Below the pieces are notes generated by a model. It saw nothing but the letters and a program-made list of their open reading frames with translations, did not search any database and had not been told where the DNA came from. A DNA stretch of 64,000 nucleotides. Source: Talinum fruticosum (Eukaryota; Streptophyta; Magnoliopsida; Caryophyllales; Talinaceae). The position numbers were made by a program, and so were the translations under genes. Positions 45,392-56,860 of the stretch are shown piece by piece. The stretch lies in NCBI GenBank assembly GCA_021018815.1, contig JAITYX010000040.1, forward strand, positions 4,766,501 through 4,830,500, given 5' to 3'. Position 1 is the stretch's first letter, and each line of letters starts with the position of its first letter.

Positions 45392-48300
45392 ATCCCTGGC
45401 TACCACCCTTACCGCGCCAACACTTCTGTCTTCCTTCTTTTCGCTTGTCTTGCACGAACAGGGCAGAACCACCCGTGCTACTGCCGGCGCTCGGACCGGC
45501 TACGGCCGCCGTTTCTTGGCCGTCGTCGCTGCCCGACACCGCTGTCCACCGCCACCTCGACACTCCCAAGCTCCACCACCGAATCTCCATCATCCATTTT
45601 AATCTCTAACCTCTTTTGAGGTATATTTCTAACCCTCAATTTCTAAGTAAATTATATCCCAAATTCATGTTATAATTGAATAATTAGACCAGTAAATCTT
45701 GTAATATAAGTTGTGATTGAGTTTTGAATTGATTGTGGTGGAATTGGAAGAACTTTGGGGAGTAATTGAAGTGTGGTTATACATGAAATTAGGGTTCAAT
45801 ATATGTTCATAAGGTATTGAAAATTTATTTGGGTTTATTCAAATTGTGAATATGCTTATCGAATTTTTATATGAGAATGGATTTGCTTGATTGTACGGGA
45901 ATTATTTGAGTTGTAAAGGCATGTTAAGGAAGTGATTCAATCAAAATTAGATAATGCTAAGAGAGAAGAATAGATGAAAGTATATTTGAAAGTTTAATTG
46001 GATTTGAGGTGGTTTTTGCAAAATTTAACTAAGTAATTATGTGCTTTGTTAAAATTAATTTGAGGAGCATGTAGTCGTGAATTGGGCAAGTCATGCTTGA
46101 ATTTGAGAGGAAGAGTAATTGAAATACTTAGATTGTTTCTATAAAACGTTGTTGTGAATTGGGTGAGATTAAAGGTTGGAGGAATTAATTCGGTTGTAGC
46201 ACAAAGTTTGTGTAGAGTAACTAATGTTATTGGGATAACTTCGTGATATATGAGTGTTACAACAATCAATTTTAGGATATATTTAAGCCAAAATGTTAAA
46301 TAAGAGTTCCACGAAATGAAAGTATTTCGCGATAATGATGGGTTGAAATGATGGTGTGTTGGTATTCCGGTTAATTAATGGAATTGTAAAGTTTCGGGAT
46401 GTAATACTCCATAGCCAAATATAGTGAGAGGAAAATAGGAAATTCTTTTGATTAATTGGTCATAGAATTTATCGGAAAGTATTAAATTGCTGCAGGGATT
46501 CTTTAATAATTAACTAAAGAAGTAAACAGACATGAAGGTCTTCAAGAGTGACAAGAAATATAGTTAACTTAAATAACAAGAGTTCAAATGATACAAAGTA
46601 TATAGGTGATAATGATAACTTATTAAAGGAATATGACTTATAAAAGCCTTACTCTAAACACAAACAGGTCACAAACGTGGCAATCGGGAAGCTTGTATAA
46701 GGAGTGAAAATGCATTAAAAGGTACGTTATCGTCTGCACTTTTCAAAATATTTAAATGTTAACATGTCAAAATATTAATGAGTTTCACTATTTTATCTAC
46801 GATACGCTAAATCATTAATTGATTATGGGTAGTACTAATAAAGGAATTAATCGTACGAAGCCATCTCCCGATAATCGGAATTTCTATGATTAAGTTGCTT
46901 AACCGGAGCCTTAGCTATAAATTGACGAGATTGTAACTTGGTTTATATACTGGTTTCAAACTTGGTTATTGTGGTTGTAAATATACTCCGGCGTGTGGCC
47001 GTTGAGTTGTGTACTCCGAGCGTGTGGCTCGTTGAGTTTTATTGTGGATTTTATGCAGGTTTTTAAGGCTTTTAGCCTAATGGTTAGGCCATGTTTCAAA
47101 CGAAATTCTGCCAAAATTTTTAGAAAATTAAAAAACCAAACCGACACCTCAAGTAGAAAGTATATTCAGTTTACAAATATGAGGACATTTGGGCGTACTA
47201 GATGAAACAAGTGGTATAATTAAGATTAGGCTACATTAAGCACATACTATAAATGATAGAAGCAAAAGATCAAACTTGAGTTTTATTAAAAGAATTAGAA
47301 ATTAAACTCATCAATTGTTATATACGAATTCAAACTATATCGTCAATAGCTTATTTATGGGAAATGTATGAATGTCGAGATCAAAAGGAAACAACATGGA
47401 TAGGTACGCGAAAAATAAAAGTTCGGTGATTGTAAATGCTTATAAATATGGTTAAACGACTAGTAACCTACAACAAGTAGATTCGTTTTGGAAACGAAAT
47501 CCAATTGAAATTGTATTGCGTAAACAATCGAGTCATTGAAGTGGTTGGCACGTTGAGGTACGTTATTGCTTGTACCTTTTCCAAATTGTTCATCTTTATT
47601 ATTGAGCTCACTGTTTTAATAATATAAATAATTGGACCCACTTCACACTCACAGTTCACAATTTACGAACACGATTACCATTCACGATACAATTTACAGC
47701 TTACGGTTCACGATACAGTTTACGGTTTACGATTCACAGTATAGTTTACAATTCATAGTACAGTTTACAGTTCACGATTACGATTCACGATACAGTTTAC
47801 GGCTTACATTTCACAAGATACGTTTACAGTTTACGATTCACAATTATAGTTCACGATGCAGTTTACGGTTTATAGTTCACAGATGCAGTTTACAGTTCAC
47901 GATACAGTTTACGATTACAGTTTACGATTACGATTCACAGATACAGTTTACAGCTTACGATTCACGATACAGTTTACGATTCACAGTACAATTTACAATT
48001 CACAGCTATGAGTTTACAATTCACAGTTTATAGTACAGACATAGTTACAGTTCACGATTACAGTTTACGAGACATAGTTACAGTTCACGGTTTACGGTTC
48101 ACAATACGGGTCCTAAGTTTTGGCCAAATCGGAAAAGCAAATCAGAAATTGACAAGTTTGCAAACCGAGTATTCAAGAAAAAAAATGATTTAAGATATGC
48201 ATGATTTAAAAGCACTTAAATTATAATTTTATTTTATAACGGTAACGTACTCGAGCTTCTAACTCACATGTATATTGTTTGACGTTTTAAAATTTTTAAG

Positions 48301-48660
48301 AAGTCGAGCGCATGGCGGACTATTTACAATCACACCCAAAGTTTAAAGATGAAGAAAAGATAAAGCTAGTCGGGAGAAGTGATGTTCGGCTGTTCGTCTT
48401 GACCCCATACATGTTAGTCCCTTCCTCGGTCTCATGGCTCATGATTCCTCTCCAACTCATCCTCGAGATTTTGACGATTTCATTTTTCCGTGGAAAAAAA
48501 ATTTTGGATCGGATTGTTACATAAATTGTTTAAATAATTAACTTGCTCAAATGAATTTGCCTTGTTTTCATTCGAAAGCGGCAGTAATGTCTCCTAATTT
48601 ACATGTCTTCCACTTGTTAATTACTTATTTATGTGGTTACGTAATGGGGGCGTTACGAAG
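45392..48660 (+). repeat. Tekay-like Gypsy LTR, plus orientation, composite
   Basis: The stretch 46960-47110 (GTGTACTCCGAGC.TGTGGCTC, TTTTAAGGCTTTTAGCCTA, TTCTGCCAAAATTTTTAGAA) matches the Tekay LTR read on its own strand (near 21800-21700). The GC-rich block at 45400-45600 and the following AT-rich part also follow its order. The left end is cut at about 45392. The right end is GGGGGCGTTACG, followed by a PBS-like site. Two GGTACGTTAT.G modules (46721 and 47555) and a minisatellite (47640-48110) suggest that more than one LTR or subfamily is merged here. The small ORF 48312-48524 has no recognised domain. Confidence 0.5.
47640..48110. repeat. Minisatellite of CACAGTTTACGATT-type units
   Basis: About 470 bases of short units combining (C/A)ACAGTTTACGG/A and TTCACGATA, period about 12 with a higher-order period of roughly 22-24. 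An ORF of 133 residues at 47632-48033 is only the repeat read in frame (recurrent RFTIQFTV). Confidence 0.9.
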
Positions 48661-48672
48661 TGGTATCGAGCC
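48661..48672 (+). other. PBS-like site after the Tekay-like LTR
   Basis: TGGTATCGAGCC lies just after ...GCGTTACGAAG, the expected place of an initiator-tRNA PBS after a Tekay-type LTR. The 3' LTR of C3 starts two bases later (48675), so C3 inserted next to this PBS. Confidence 0.6.
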
Positions 48673-48674
48673 GG

Positions 48675-50254
48675 TGAAGGTTTGCTCGGGAGAGTCCGAG
48701 TCACCCTAGAGGGGGTGAATAGGGTGATGGAGGATTTTCTTTAAAAATCAAACTCTTTTGCCAAAGTGAAGGCGAAACAGATTCCGAGTCAAAAGTGGAG
48801 TCGAAAAGTATGAACTCGGAATTGCTATAAAGAGTAAAGAGGCGAGATAAATCGAAGCTTTGAGACTCTCTCGAGTGTAGAATGTACTCATAAAATAAAA
48901 ACAAAGAAGTTACGTGGACACCCTCCTGGGGCAGAAAACCACGGACCGTGCTAATCCAAACACGAAGTCAAATCCACTATTTTGAGTCCACAAAATACGG
49001 TAGACCGACTCAACCTAAGTTGCTCCCTTAAATAATTCTTTAATAGTTTTCTTAGACTCGAAATTCCCTTATCCGATCTAGTACTTCCTAGCTGAGATAA
49101 CCCTTACAGCTAGGGACAACTAAGCTGAGTTAACCTTTACAGCTTAGTCAAGGGACCTTACCTAGAAAGTAAGAAAGTTTTTGTAACTAAGTACAAGACC
49201 TTACAACTCGAAAGTAATGAATTACAGAGTGGGAGTTGTAAGTAGAAGATTGAGAATGAATACAATGACTTTGCTCAAGTACGTGTATTAACAATAGGTT
49301 CGGCAATCTTCAAGTCTTAAAAGTTGGCTTCTATTTATAGATGTCCGGGCAACATAGCCGTTATCTCCATCTCGTTGTCCGAAAGTCCTTTGTGACCGTT
49401 GATAAGGGCTTTCGAGTCACTCGTAAAATATCCGTTGTGATATGAACGTTGGACAATGGTTTAACTCTCTTGGAAGTCCTAAAACCACTCGGCGGTGTCT
49501 TGAAGGATAAGGTGGAAACCACCGTTAAGCTTGGCGTTTTAGTTTTCCAGATTTGGAAACAGACAGCCTCGACACAATCTTCCGGGACTGGGACAGAGAA
49601 GGGGAAAAGCCATGTCTGCTTGGTGATTTGACGTTTTGAAGCCGGTTACTTTTGTATTTCAAAAAGTGTATCCTCGTTTGAATAACCTACAAAAGTAAAT
49701 CAATTTTGGTTCTCAAAGTATAAAATACTTTGGTCCAAGATTAGACACGAGATAATAATATAATTAGGATAATTAAGCAACTAATTATCTCGAGTCGAAA
49801 AGAATGGAATTTTCCGAGTCTAATATCCATGAAACTAAAAATTCCATCCGAGTTAGTCTAAGCGAGAATCAAGTTATACAACGAATATCGAGTGAAACAA
49901 ACTTGATCTAGACTAAGCATGATTTAGACTAGAAGCACTGACTCCAACAAAATAGAACTTATAACATAAAGTCGGATCCGAGCGCAATTAAGCGAAATAC
50001 TAGTCAATTCAACATGCGATATGTCTTAGTGATAAGGGACTCGGAACCGAGTGAGACATGCAGATCTGTTTTCCGAGTCCCTTAGAGACAAGCAAGAAAT
50101 ACATGCCATATCACTTAGAAAAGATACCATATCACTCAGAAAAGTTTCTAAGGTACAAAGAATGCCTTGGAATCAAAACTCTATAAGTGAGAAGTTTTTA
50201 TACCCGATTCCTTTGTTAGAACTCGAATTCGACAGAACGGTGTCTATGTCTTCA
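48675..50254 (-). repeat. 3' LTR of C3
   Basis: 1580 bases, minus orientation, TGAAGACATAGACACC at 50254 to CCTTCA at 48675, with TATAAATAG at 49338-49330. The five bases outside the low end are GCCGG. The partner duplication would be beyond the right edge of the window. Confidence 0.88.
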
Positions 50255-50270
50255 ATCTCCCCTTTTTGAT
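50255..50270 (-). other. Polypurine tract of C3
   Basis: The minus strand reads ATCAAAAAGGGGAGAT immediately before the 3' LTR TGAAGAC. This is the standard position and composition for the plus-strand primer. Confidence 0.8.
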
Positions 50271-51974
50271 GAAAGGCATTCCATACTTAGACAGAAACTT
50301 TGTTAGTGACATCGATCTGTTTTTGTAAACGATGCACAGAATAAAGCATCCTTAAAGTAACGAGTATACAAAGCAATTGTTAATAAAATGTATATAAACT
50401 TAGAAATGGTTGCAATATTCAATAATCGAGAGAAAATTGAAGAAAAAGTATTAATTCATTGAAATTAAAGAGAGTACACAAAAGAAGAATCTCCCCTAAA
50501 CAAGACAACAAGTTTTTCATCTATATTCTCCCCTTGCCTTTCAGTAAAAACAATAACAAAAAGGGAAGAAGACAACAGTTAGTACAACTTTGATGTCCGG
50601 ACAAAAGAAAGAAGTAGAAATCTCTCGGGAAGAAGAAGAATCGGCGGACTGTGGAATTGTGACACGGTGCATGGCGCCTACGAGGGAGAGGGGGATGTCC
50701 GAGTAGAAGTGGAGGGATGAGAGGTACGCCGCGCTGGTAAGATCTTGACGATGTGCTTGAGCGTGGCGAAGGGAGAACCGAGATCGCCGTTAAGGGCTCA
50801 GCTCCGAGTGGCTGACCCGGAACAAGAGGATTTAGGGGTTCCTCCCTGTGGACCTCGGTAGCTAGAGGAGGCTGCTCGGACCGACTCGCTGCATGTTGTC
50901 GTGGCACAGCGAAGTCTTCGACCCACTCGGACTCGCTGTTTGAGCTGAGCATCGCCACTTGAGCTTGAGGAGCGGTCCGACCCTCGGTGGTTCCCGCTGC
51001 CTCTTCTTGGTTGTCCACCCCTTGCCCTGTCGGAGCTGCCTCAGCAGCAGCCTCCTCGGCGGCCGCTTCTTCTTTGTCTGCAGCTTCTTCTTCCTCCCCG
51101 CTTTCGAGGAGGTCGGGCCTAGGCTCGAGGATGCTTCGAAGTGTCCGAGTCACCATGGTCCTGAGCCGCCTTGGACCTTCTCTCGTCGGAGGAGCTCGAC
51201 CAGCTCCCTTTTCTCCTTCACCAACTCCTGCTTGTTCCTTCACCAACTCCCTCATCTCAAGAATCGGTGATTGCTACTTTCGAATTTGGGATTGGGCTAT
51301 TTTTGGTTGATGGTCATAGACTGACGAGACAGTCTGAATGACCGGAGCATGTCCTTAAATTCGAGAGGACACGGAGTTGATTTTGTCTAGGAAAGTGGAG
51401 GACAAAATAGAGAGAGATTTTGAGGCACTTGAGGTGGAAGCAGCAACAGGTGGGGTAGGGAGAGAGAGACGGGTTTCTTTCTAAGTCCGAGGCGGAGAAG
51501 GAGGCATCGGCTCCGAGTTGTGCACCCGGACACCAGGTTGAGTTTCCTGGTATCCGTACCCATGGAGTTCCTTCTTACCAACAACAATGGCAGCCTCGGA
51601 CACAGCATTGGGGTCTAAGGGGAGAGGAACCTTGAATTGTTTAAAAACAAGGGTGAGAAGAGCACCGAAGGGAAGAGGGGTGTTCTTCTTGGTTTGGAGT
51701 TGAGCTGGCACAGCTGCCATCCGCTCAATGATGGAGGGGACACTACTAGAAAAAGGTTTGTAACGACCACGTATTAACGACCATATATAAAATTTATCGT
51801 TAAATAATACTAATAACGACGAAAGTGCATTTTCGTCGATCCGATTTTCTTGGAAAAATTATCACTAGACGATGATTTACAAAAATCGTCATTATTGATA
51901 TTTAAAATATGGTCGTTATTATAAATAGGAGGGAAAATAAAAATAAAATAAAAAATTTAACTTATATTCCCTCC

Positions 51975-52390
51975 TATGTCAAAATTACCGCACGAAATAT
52001 CAAACCACAACTGCTACTTCTTTCTTCGCTTGCCTCTACTTCTAGAATCGCCATTGACGCCTTGCTCTCAATCGCACTACTCTCGGCCTCTCGCACTAGT
52101 CACGGTCTCGGTCTCTCTCCGACACTCGATCGCCGGTCGCCGACCACGGACCGCCTCGCCCTCCGCCCTCCTCTCTCGCTCGCTCTTACCCTCTCGCATC
52201 TGCTACTATCACGCTCGATGCGAAATAGCCGACCACGGACTGCCTCGCCCTCCGCCCTCCTCATTCACACAGTCTCTCCGACGATCAATTGCCGGCCGCC
52301 GATAGCCTTGCCATTGCCAAACCCCACGCTGCCTAATTTTGCGGTTGATTTCCAGTACGAGGGTTTCGTTCTCCAGATTATCCCCTAATT
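51975..52390 (+). repeat. CT-rich leader-like block with an 89-bp tandem duplication
   Basis: Just inside the left subterminal repeats. The 34-base segment GCCGACCACGGACxGCCTCG... starts at 52139 and again at 52228. The block is pyrimidine-rich like a plant 5' UTR, and overlapping ORFs (51909-52388 and 51976-52305) look compositional. It could be the captured first exon or promoter-proximal part of a gene. Confidence 0.5.
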
Positions 52391-54787
52391 TTTCGATTGA
52401 TTTCTGCTTTGATTTTTAGTCTTTATTCTTTTACATGTTGTGCGATTGTATGTCCACGATTTTGAATTTTGTTGTGTGAAATTGGAGGTTCAAAATTGCT
52501 TATGACTTCTGAATTTATGTTCCAATCAAGAGAGATAGAGTTTAGGTTATAATGGTTCACACTCTCGATCCGGCTACTATATTGATTGTTGCAGCTGTTC
52601 AATTCAACATTTTAGCTTTCGTTGGCATTGTATAGGAAGTTCTATGGCATGTTGGTTTGTTAAATCGATGCCTATCCTTCGCTAACATGTTTTTACTAGA
52701 TTTGCTTGGTTTCAATGTTTACTTGACCAAGTCCGGCTTTTCTAGGGCAATCAAATTCTCCCCGGGAGCCGAAATAAGAAAATCACGGGGGTTTAATATA
52801 ACGGGGAGACAACTTGCAATGGCATCTACACTACTCCATGGGTTTGCATGTAAAATAGCAGCACATGACAATGTAACACTTGCCTATGTCTAGATTTCCC
52901 AACCTTGATAGGATCCATATTTGGTTGTCTTATTCCATTCAAACAACGTCTTGAGTGGAGTTACAATTAATAAAGAATAGAAAATTAACAAACTGCTTGG
53001 CCTAATTTCGAAACTCAAGCCAAGTTTTGAAGTTGAAGGTGTTTTGCCTGATTAGATAACTATGAGGACCAATCAGCAAGTGCATTTTGAGCAAGCAAAC
53101 TGAAGGCATTGAGTACACTCTTCAGAACCTCGAAAAGGGCCAATGCCTAGCCTAGACAAAAGTTACTAACAATTAGCTAGCTGTTTTGGTTTCTCGAATC
53201 TACATCACTTTATGGATTCAAAATGACGTCATTATTCACTTAGAGCAGGGTATACCATGGCTATATGTAGAATTTTTCTCAACTATTTTGAAGTATATAT
53301 GCATTATCTATGTGAATGTTTAAGATTCATAATGTTAGCCCAAACAAAACTAAGAAGTATTTTGGTTGGCTTTTCCCAACCGAGTGCCAACTGATATCCA
53401 TTTATATTACAAGAGTTACAATCCAAGTACAACTATGTCACAAATGGATAAATATTTTACACATAAAGATAAATAACAATAGTTACATATTTATCTTGAA
53501 GTATAAAAACAATGGATTGAAGCTCTTTTTTCTTTTTTTTTTTATGATATAAAGAGAAATTTCATTAATAACTTTTTCTGTTTTTATCAAAGAATTGATT
53601 GAAGTTGGATGCTTAAAGTTTCAAGGTGTTGCATCTTGTGTAATTTGTCTTAGTCGGATTCTTTTCCTAGCTTTTTGATAAGATTGAAGGTGGTTAGCAC
53701 ATATTGCTATTTTGGGTTAGGTGGTTAGCGGATAACCCCTTAAAGATCTTAACTTTGATATAAAAAAATCTTAATCGCTTTTTTTCATCCTATTTTCTCT
53801 CAACTTACCTATTATCTAGGGCTAATCAAATGGGATCATCTACCGAGTATAAATGGATGCTTCCAACGTTGTGCTTGCTAGATCACTCCATCTATTATTT
53901 GTTGACTGATCCAAAATTTGTAGATCCTGTCACCTCTCCGTGATTGCAAACGGTGGGGAAGCATCTAATATATCCGGAGGAGGGCGTTCCCGGAGTCTAT
54001 TGATTTCTTGACTTTGTTTCTTGTGGTTTGGCATCTTGTTCTTATTAAATTTTTTCTAACGAGGTTCAAGTAGGAAAGGCCAATGTAGGCAAGGTTTGAA
54101 ATTTGAACTAAGGTCGAGTACCATTGCCATACTTTACTGACACCCATACTAGCATATGACATAATATGTGCATGACGGTGTTCGAGCTATTAATGAATGA
54201 ATGGAGTCTTATTAGTGTTATGTTTTATGTATGTCTAAGAGGAACGAGGTCAAGAATTTGAGAATAGTTTTAAGTGTTTAACATGTGCATCCGAAACTCT
54301 TAAGTTAAATACAAGAACCGCCCTTCGAGTATTTAATTGATGGATCTATTATCTCTCGGTAAACCACCAGCTATCTATGTAATGGTTTCCTCCTTTTAAG
54401 TTTCTCATCGTTACGTACTTGTAACTTTGACTATAATATAGTTGTGTTAGTAGGCCTCGTAATTTAATGGTCATTCGGGTAAGATCAATATCTCGCTCAC
54501 GTCAAGCTTGATCGAAAAGACTCAGGTTGAATCTGGTTCAATTTGTGCAATTCTTACTTTAGGTCAGATTTGTATATGTTTTCCACTTATCCAACAAGTC
54601 AAAAGAATGCAACTATTCATGGACATAAATTGCGGGTTATTTCGGTTCCGGATCATTCACGTCCACGTGAGTTTAGCTATGAGAACTAATCGGCGAGTGC
54701 ATTTTAAGCAAGTATTGAAGTTTCCAAGATCCGTTTATAAGATATGGGTCTAACAGATGAACAGGACTAAGATATGGGTCTAACAGA
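52391..54787. other. CACTA 1 interior, left part, no recognised gene
   Basis: Intron-like AT-rich DNA. ORF 52657-52893 has no family I can name with confidence. Two related modules, ACTATGAGGACCAATCAGC (53059) and GCTATGAGAACTAATCGGC (54676), repeat the phrase 'CGAGTGCATTTTAAGCAAG', suggesting a diverged duplication. A direct repeat GATATGGGTCTAACAGA lies at 54741 and 54771. Confidence 0.4.
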
Positions 54788-54997
54788 GTAACTCAGTGGC
54801 TGCTATGTGCAGCGAGAAGGCTGTTGTAGCCAACAACGATTATGTGCAGTGAAGAGTCTGCTGCAGCCAACAACGAACTATCTGCAGCAGCCTTCTGCTG
54901 CAGATAGTCACTGGCTGTAGCAGACCATCTGCTGCGAGATAGCAGCTATTGTTGGCTGCAGCGAGCCTTCTGCTGCACATAGCTGCTGCTGAGTTAC
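54788..54997. mobile_element. Foldback (MITE-like) element rich in CTGCAG
   Basis: The left arm GTAACTCAGTGGCTGCTATG matches, with a few changes, the reverse complement of the right end (GTAACTCAGCAGCAGCTATG). The arms extend for about 50 bases each. The centre holds a perfect hairpin, CTATCTGCAGCAG-cctt-CTGCTGCAGATAG (54878-54907). About 210 bases, no coding potential. The only flanking duplication visible is GA, so the superfamily is unclear. Confidence 0.7.
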
Positions 54998-56860
54998 GAG
55001 ATGAAATATCTAAATTAGAGGCTGAGTCTCTAGCTGCATCTAAAAAAGCTTTGGCATATGAAAATGTTCAATATAAATTCCGTTTGGGCCAAAAAGTGAG
55101 ACATAAGACATTTGGTATGTGAAATCATCCTTATCTGTTTCTTAATCTACTTGCTTAAAAGTGAGACATAAGCTTTGACATATAGGAAAAGATGCCAAGT
55201 TTGGATTGTGTATAATTATTTACTTTGATAAATAAATTGGTCCTTCTCTATGTTTGCTTTCCCCTTTGATCCAATTTTAAAGCACTAGTCCAGTTGACTT
55301 GGATGACAGACTTATAGTTTATGATCTCATCATTGGTGGGTTACGAAGGATGTTGAAATTATATCTTTGATATGACACGGTTGGAGCCTCTAGGCCCTCG
55401 GAGTTGCCTGCGAGTCACTTGTAGTGTTGGTAGCTTCCAATATAAAAGGTGCTTGTAAAAATTGTCGGTTTCTTTGGCATTCATAACGCAAGTAGTTGAG
55501 AGGCTTCTATGTAAAGCAGGGAATAAGGTCAAATTTAGCCATGACCATGCCACTGAAACCTGCCTTAAGTTTTAATCTTTCCTAAGAGTTTTGCGAGTGA
55601 CATTGGATGATATAAAGCCCCCTCTTCGGGATCAATTAATTGATAACTCAATTCAAAGTAGGGTAAATTAGGCATTTACTGACAATCATTGTTTAGATTA
55701 ATGCTGATTACTTAGGTTGCCTTGCTCTCGAAAGACCCGCCGGACAAACTCTAGCTTGGATATGCTAATCTAGTGCATGCTATGGCTGAAAATGATCCTA
55801 CAAGAGCAATTAAGAGCTTTAGGTTGGCATGACTTGGATGTTTCTTCCGAAATTTGTGATTTCTAGCTTTCTCGTAGAGGACAAGGGAAAATCAATCTTT
55901 TATGTTTTAATGCTTTGGGGTAGTTGGACTCTTCATCATAGTTCGAGGTTGTTAAGTCCGACCCTTGTGTGAATATCCGTCTTTGCTTGAGCTTTTGATT
56001 GTCTTTAATAGTTTTTTCGATAATAATAGCCACCGACAATAAACTGTAGGTAGTCAAAATGGAGCTCAAATTGAGACATTTATACCTGTAATATACACGA
56101 GGCTTAATTATCTTTTAGGCTTAGTTACTTGCTTCAATTCTTTCAAACCTGTTAGATCATTTTTCATAATTCTTTAAGCCACATCACTTTAGAAGTTTGT
56201 TGCACTTTGAACCCCTACCTAGATTATAAGGCAATGATAGGCTAAATGTGAGAATGAACAAAAGGAGATGTTGAAGCTAGCATCAACTTAGTTTGACACA
56301 AAAATACCTGATGGAGTGACTATGCTTGCAACCTTTTGCCGACAACGCCTCAATTAAAATAATTGCCGTAAAGGTACTTGAACCGATCATCAAAATCACT
56401 TTCTTTTTGACTCCATTTTTCCTAAGTTCTGTTGCTTCTGTCTCTTAGGCTTTTCCTGAAGAACTGTTTTACGTTCTTCACACTTGTGCATTTATTGAGA
56501 GGACTAAGTATTGGCCTTGGCATAAACTACTCGTGCGCTGAGCAATGGTGGCCTAATGCGGAAGAAGCATTCAAGGTGGCCCTCGGCTCTTCTCCTCTAG
56601 TATTGACTAAGCAATTCAATACATGTATCCGGCCTTTGGACATTGAGATGGTATATCATACATTACTATGGTAAGGTGGCGAGTTTTGGGAGCGTTGATT
56701 TCAAAAAGAGAAGGGGGTTCCTGCGTTGTTATATGCGAGGAATTCATCATGCACAAAATGCCATGTAGTTAGGGCTCCTATAATTATTGTAGAAAAATGT
56801 GAAAATGATTTTTCAGCTTTGTTATTAGAAAATATCATTACTCATATGATCTTCACTTTT
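54998..56860. other. CACTA 1 interior, middle part
   Basis: No certain gene. A piece at 55008-55115 reads EISKLEAESLAASKKALAYE, a coiled-coil-like stretch. Its place upstream of the MTR4/HEN2 exons would suit an arch-region exon, but the similarity is too weak to claim. ORF 56432-56674 is unassigned. Confidence 0.3.

Noticed and set aside
47632..48033. 133-codon plus-strand ORF
   Set aside because: It is a minisatellite read in frame (recurrent RFTIQFTV) with no domain.
48312..48524. 70-codon ORF with hydrophobic C-terminal half
   Set aside because: No recognised family, no conservation with the other Tekay-type LTRs, probably chance.
52657..52893. 78-codon ORF in CACTA 1 with a faint cytochrome P450 haem-loop look (FSPG...R)
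   Set aside because: The invariant Cys and the FGxGRR pattern are absent; the similarity is too weak to name.
55008..55115. Coiled-coil-like EISKLEAESLAASKK as a further MTR4/HEN2 exon
   Set aside because: Position is plausible, but only a few residues agree with the helicase arch region, so it was left unassigned.
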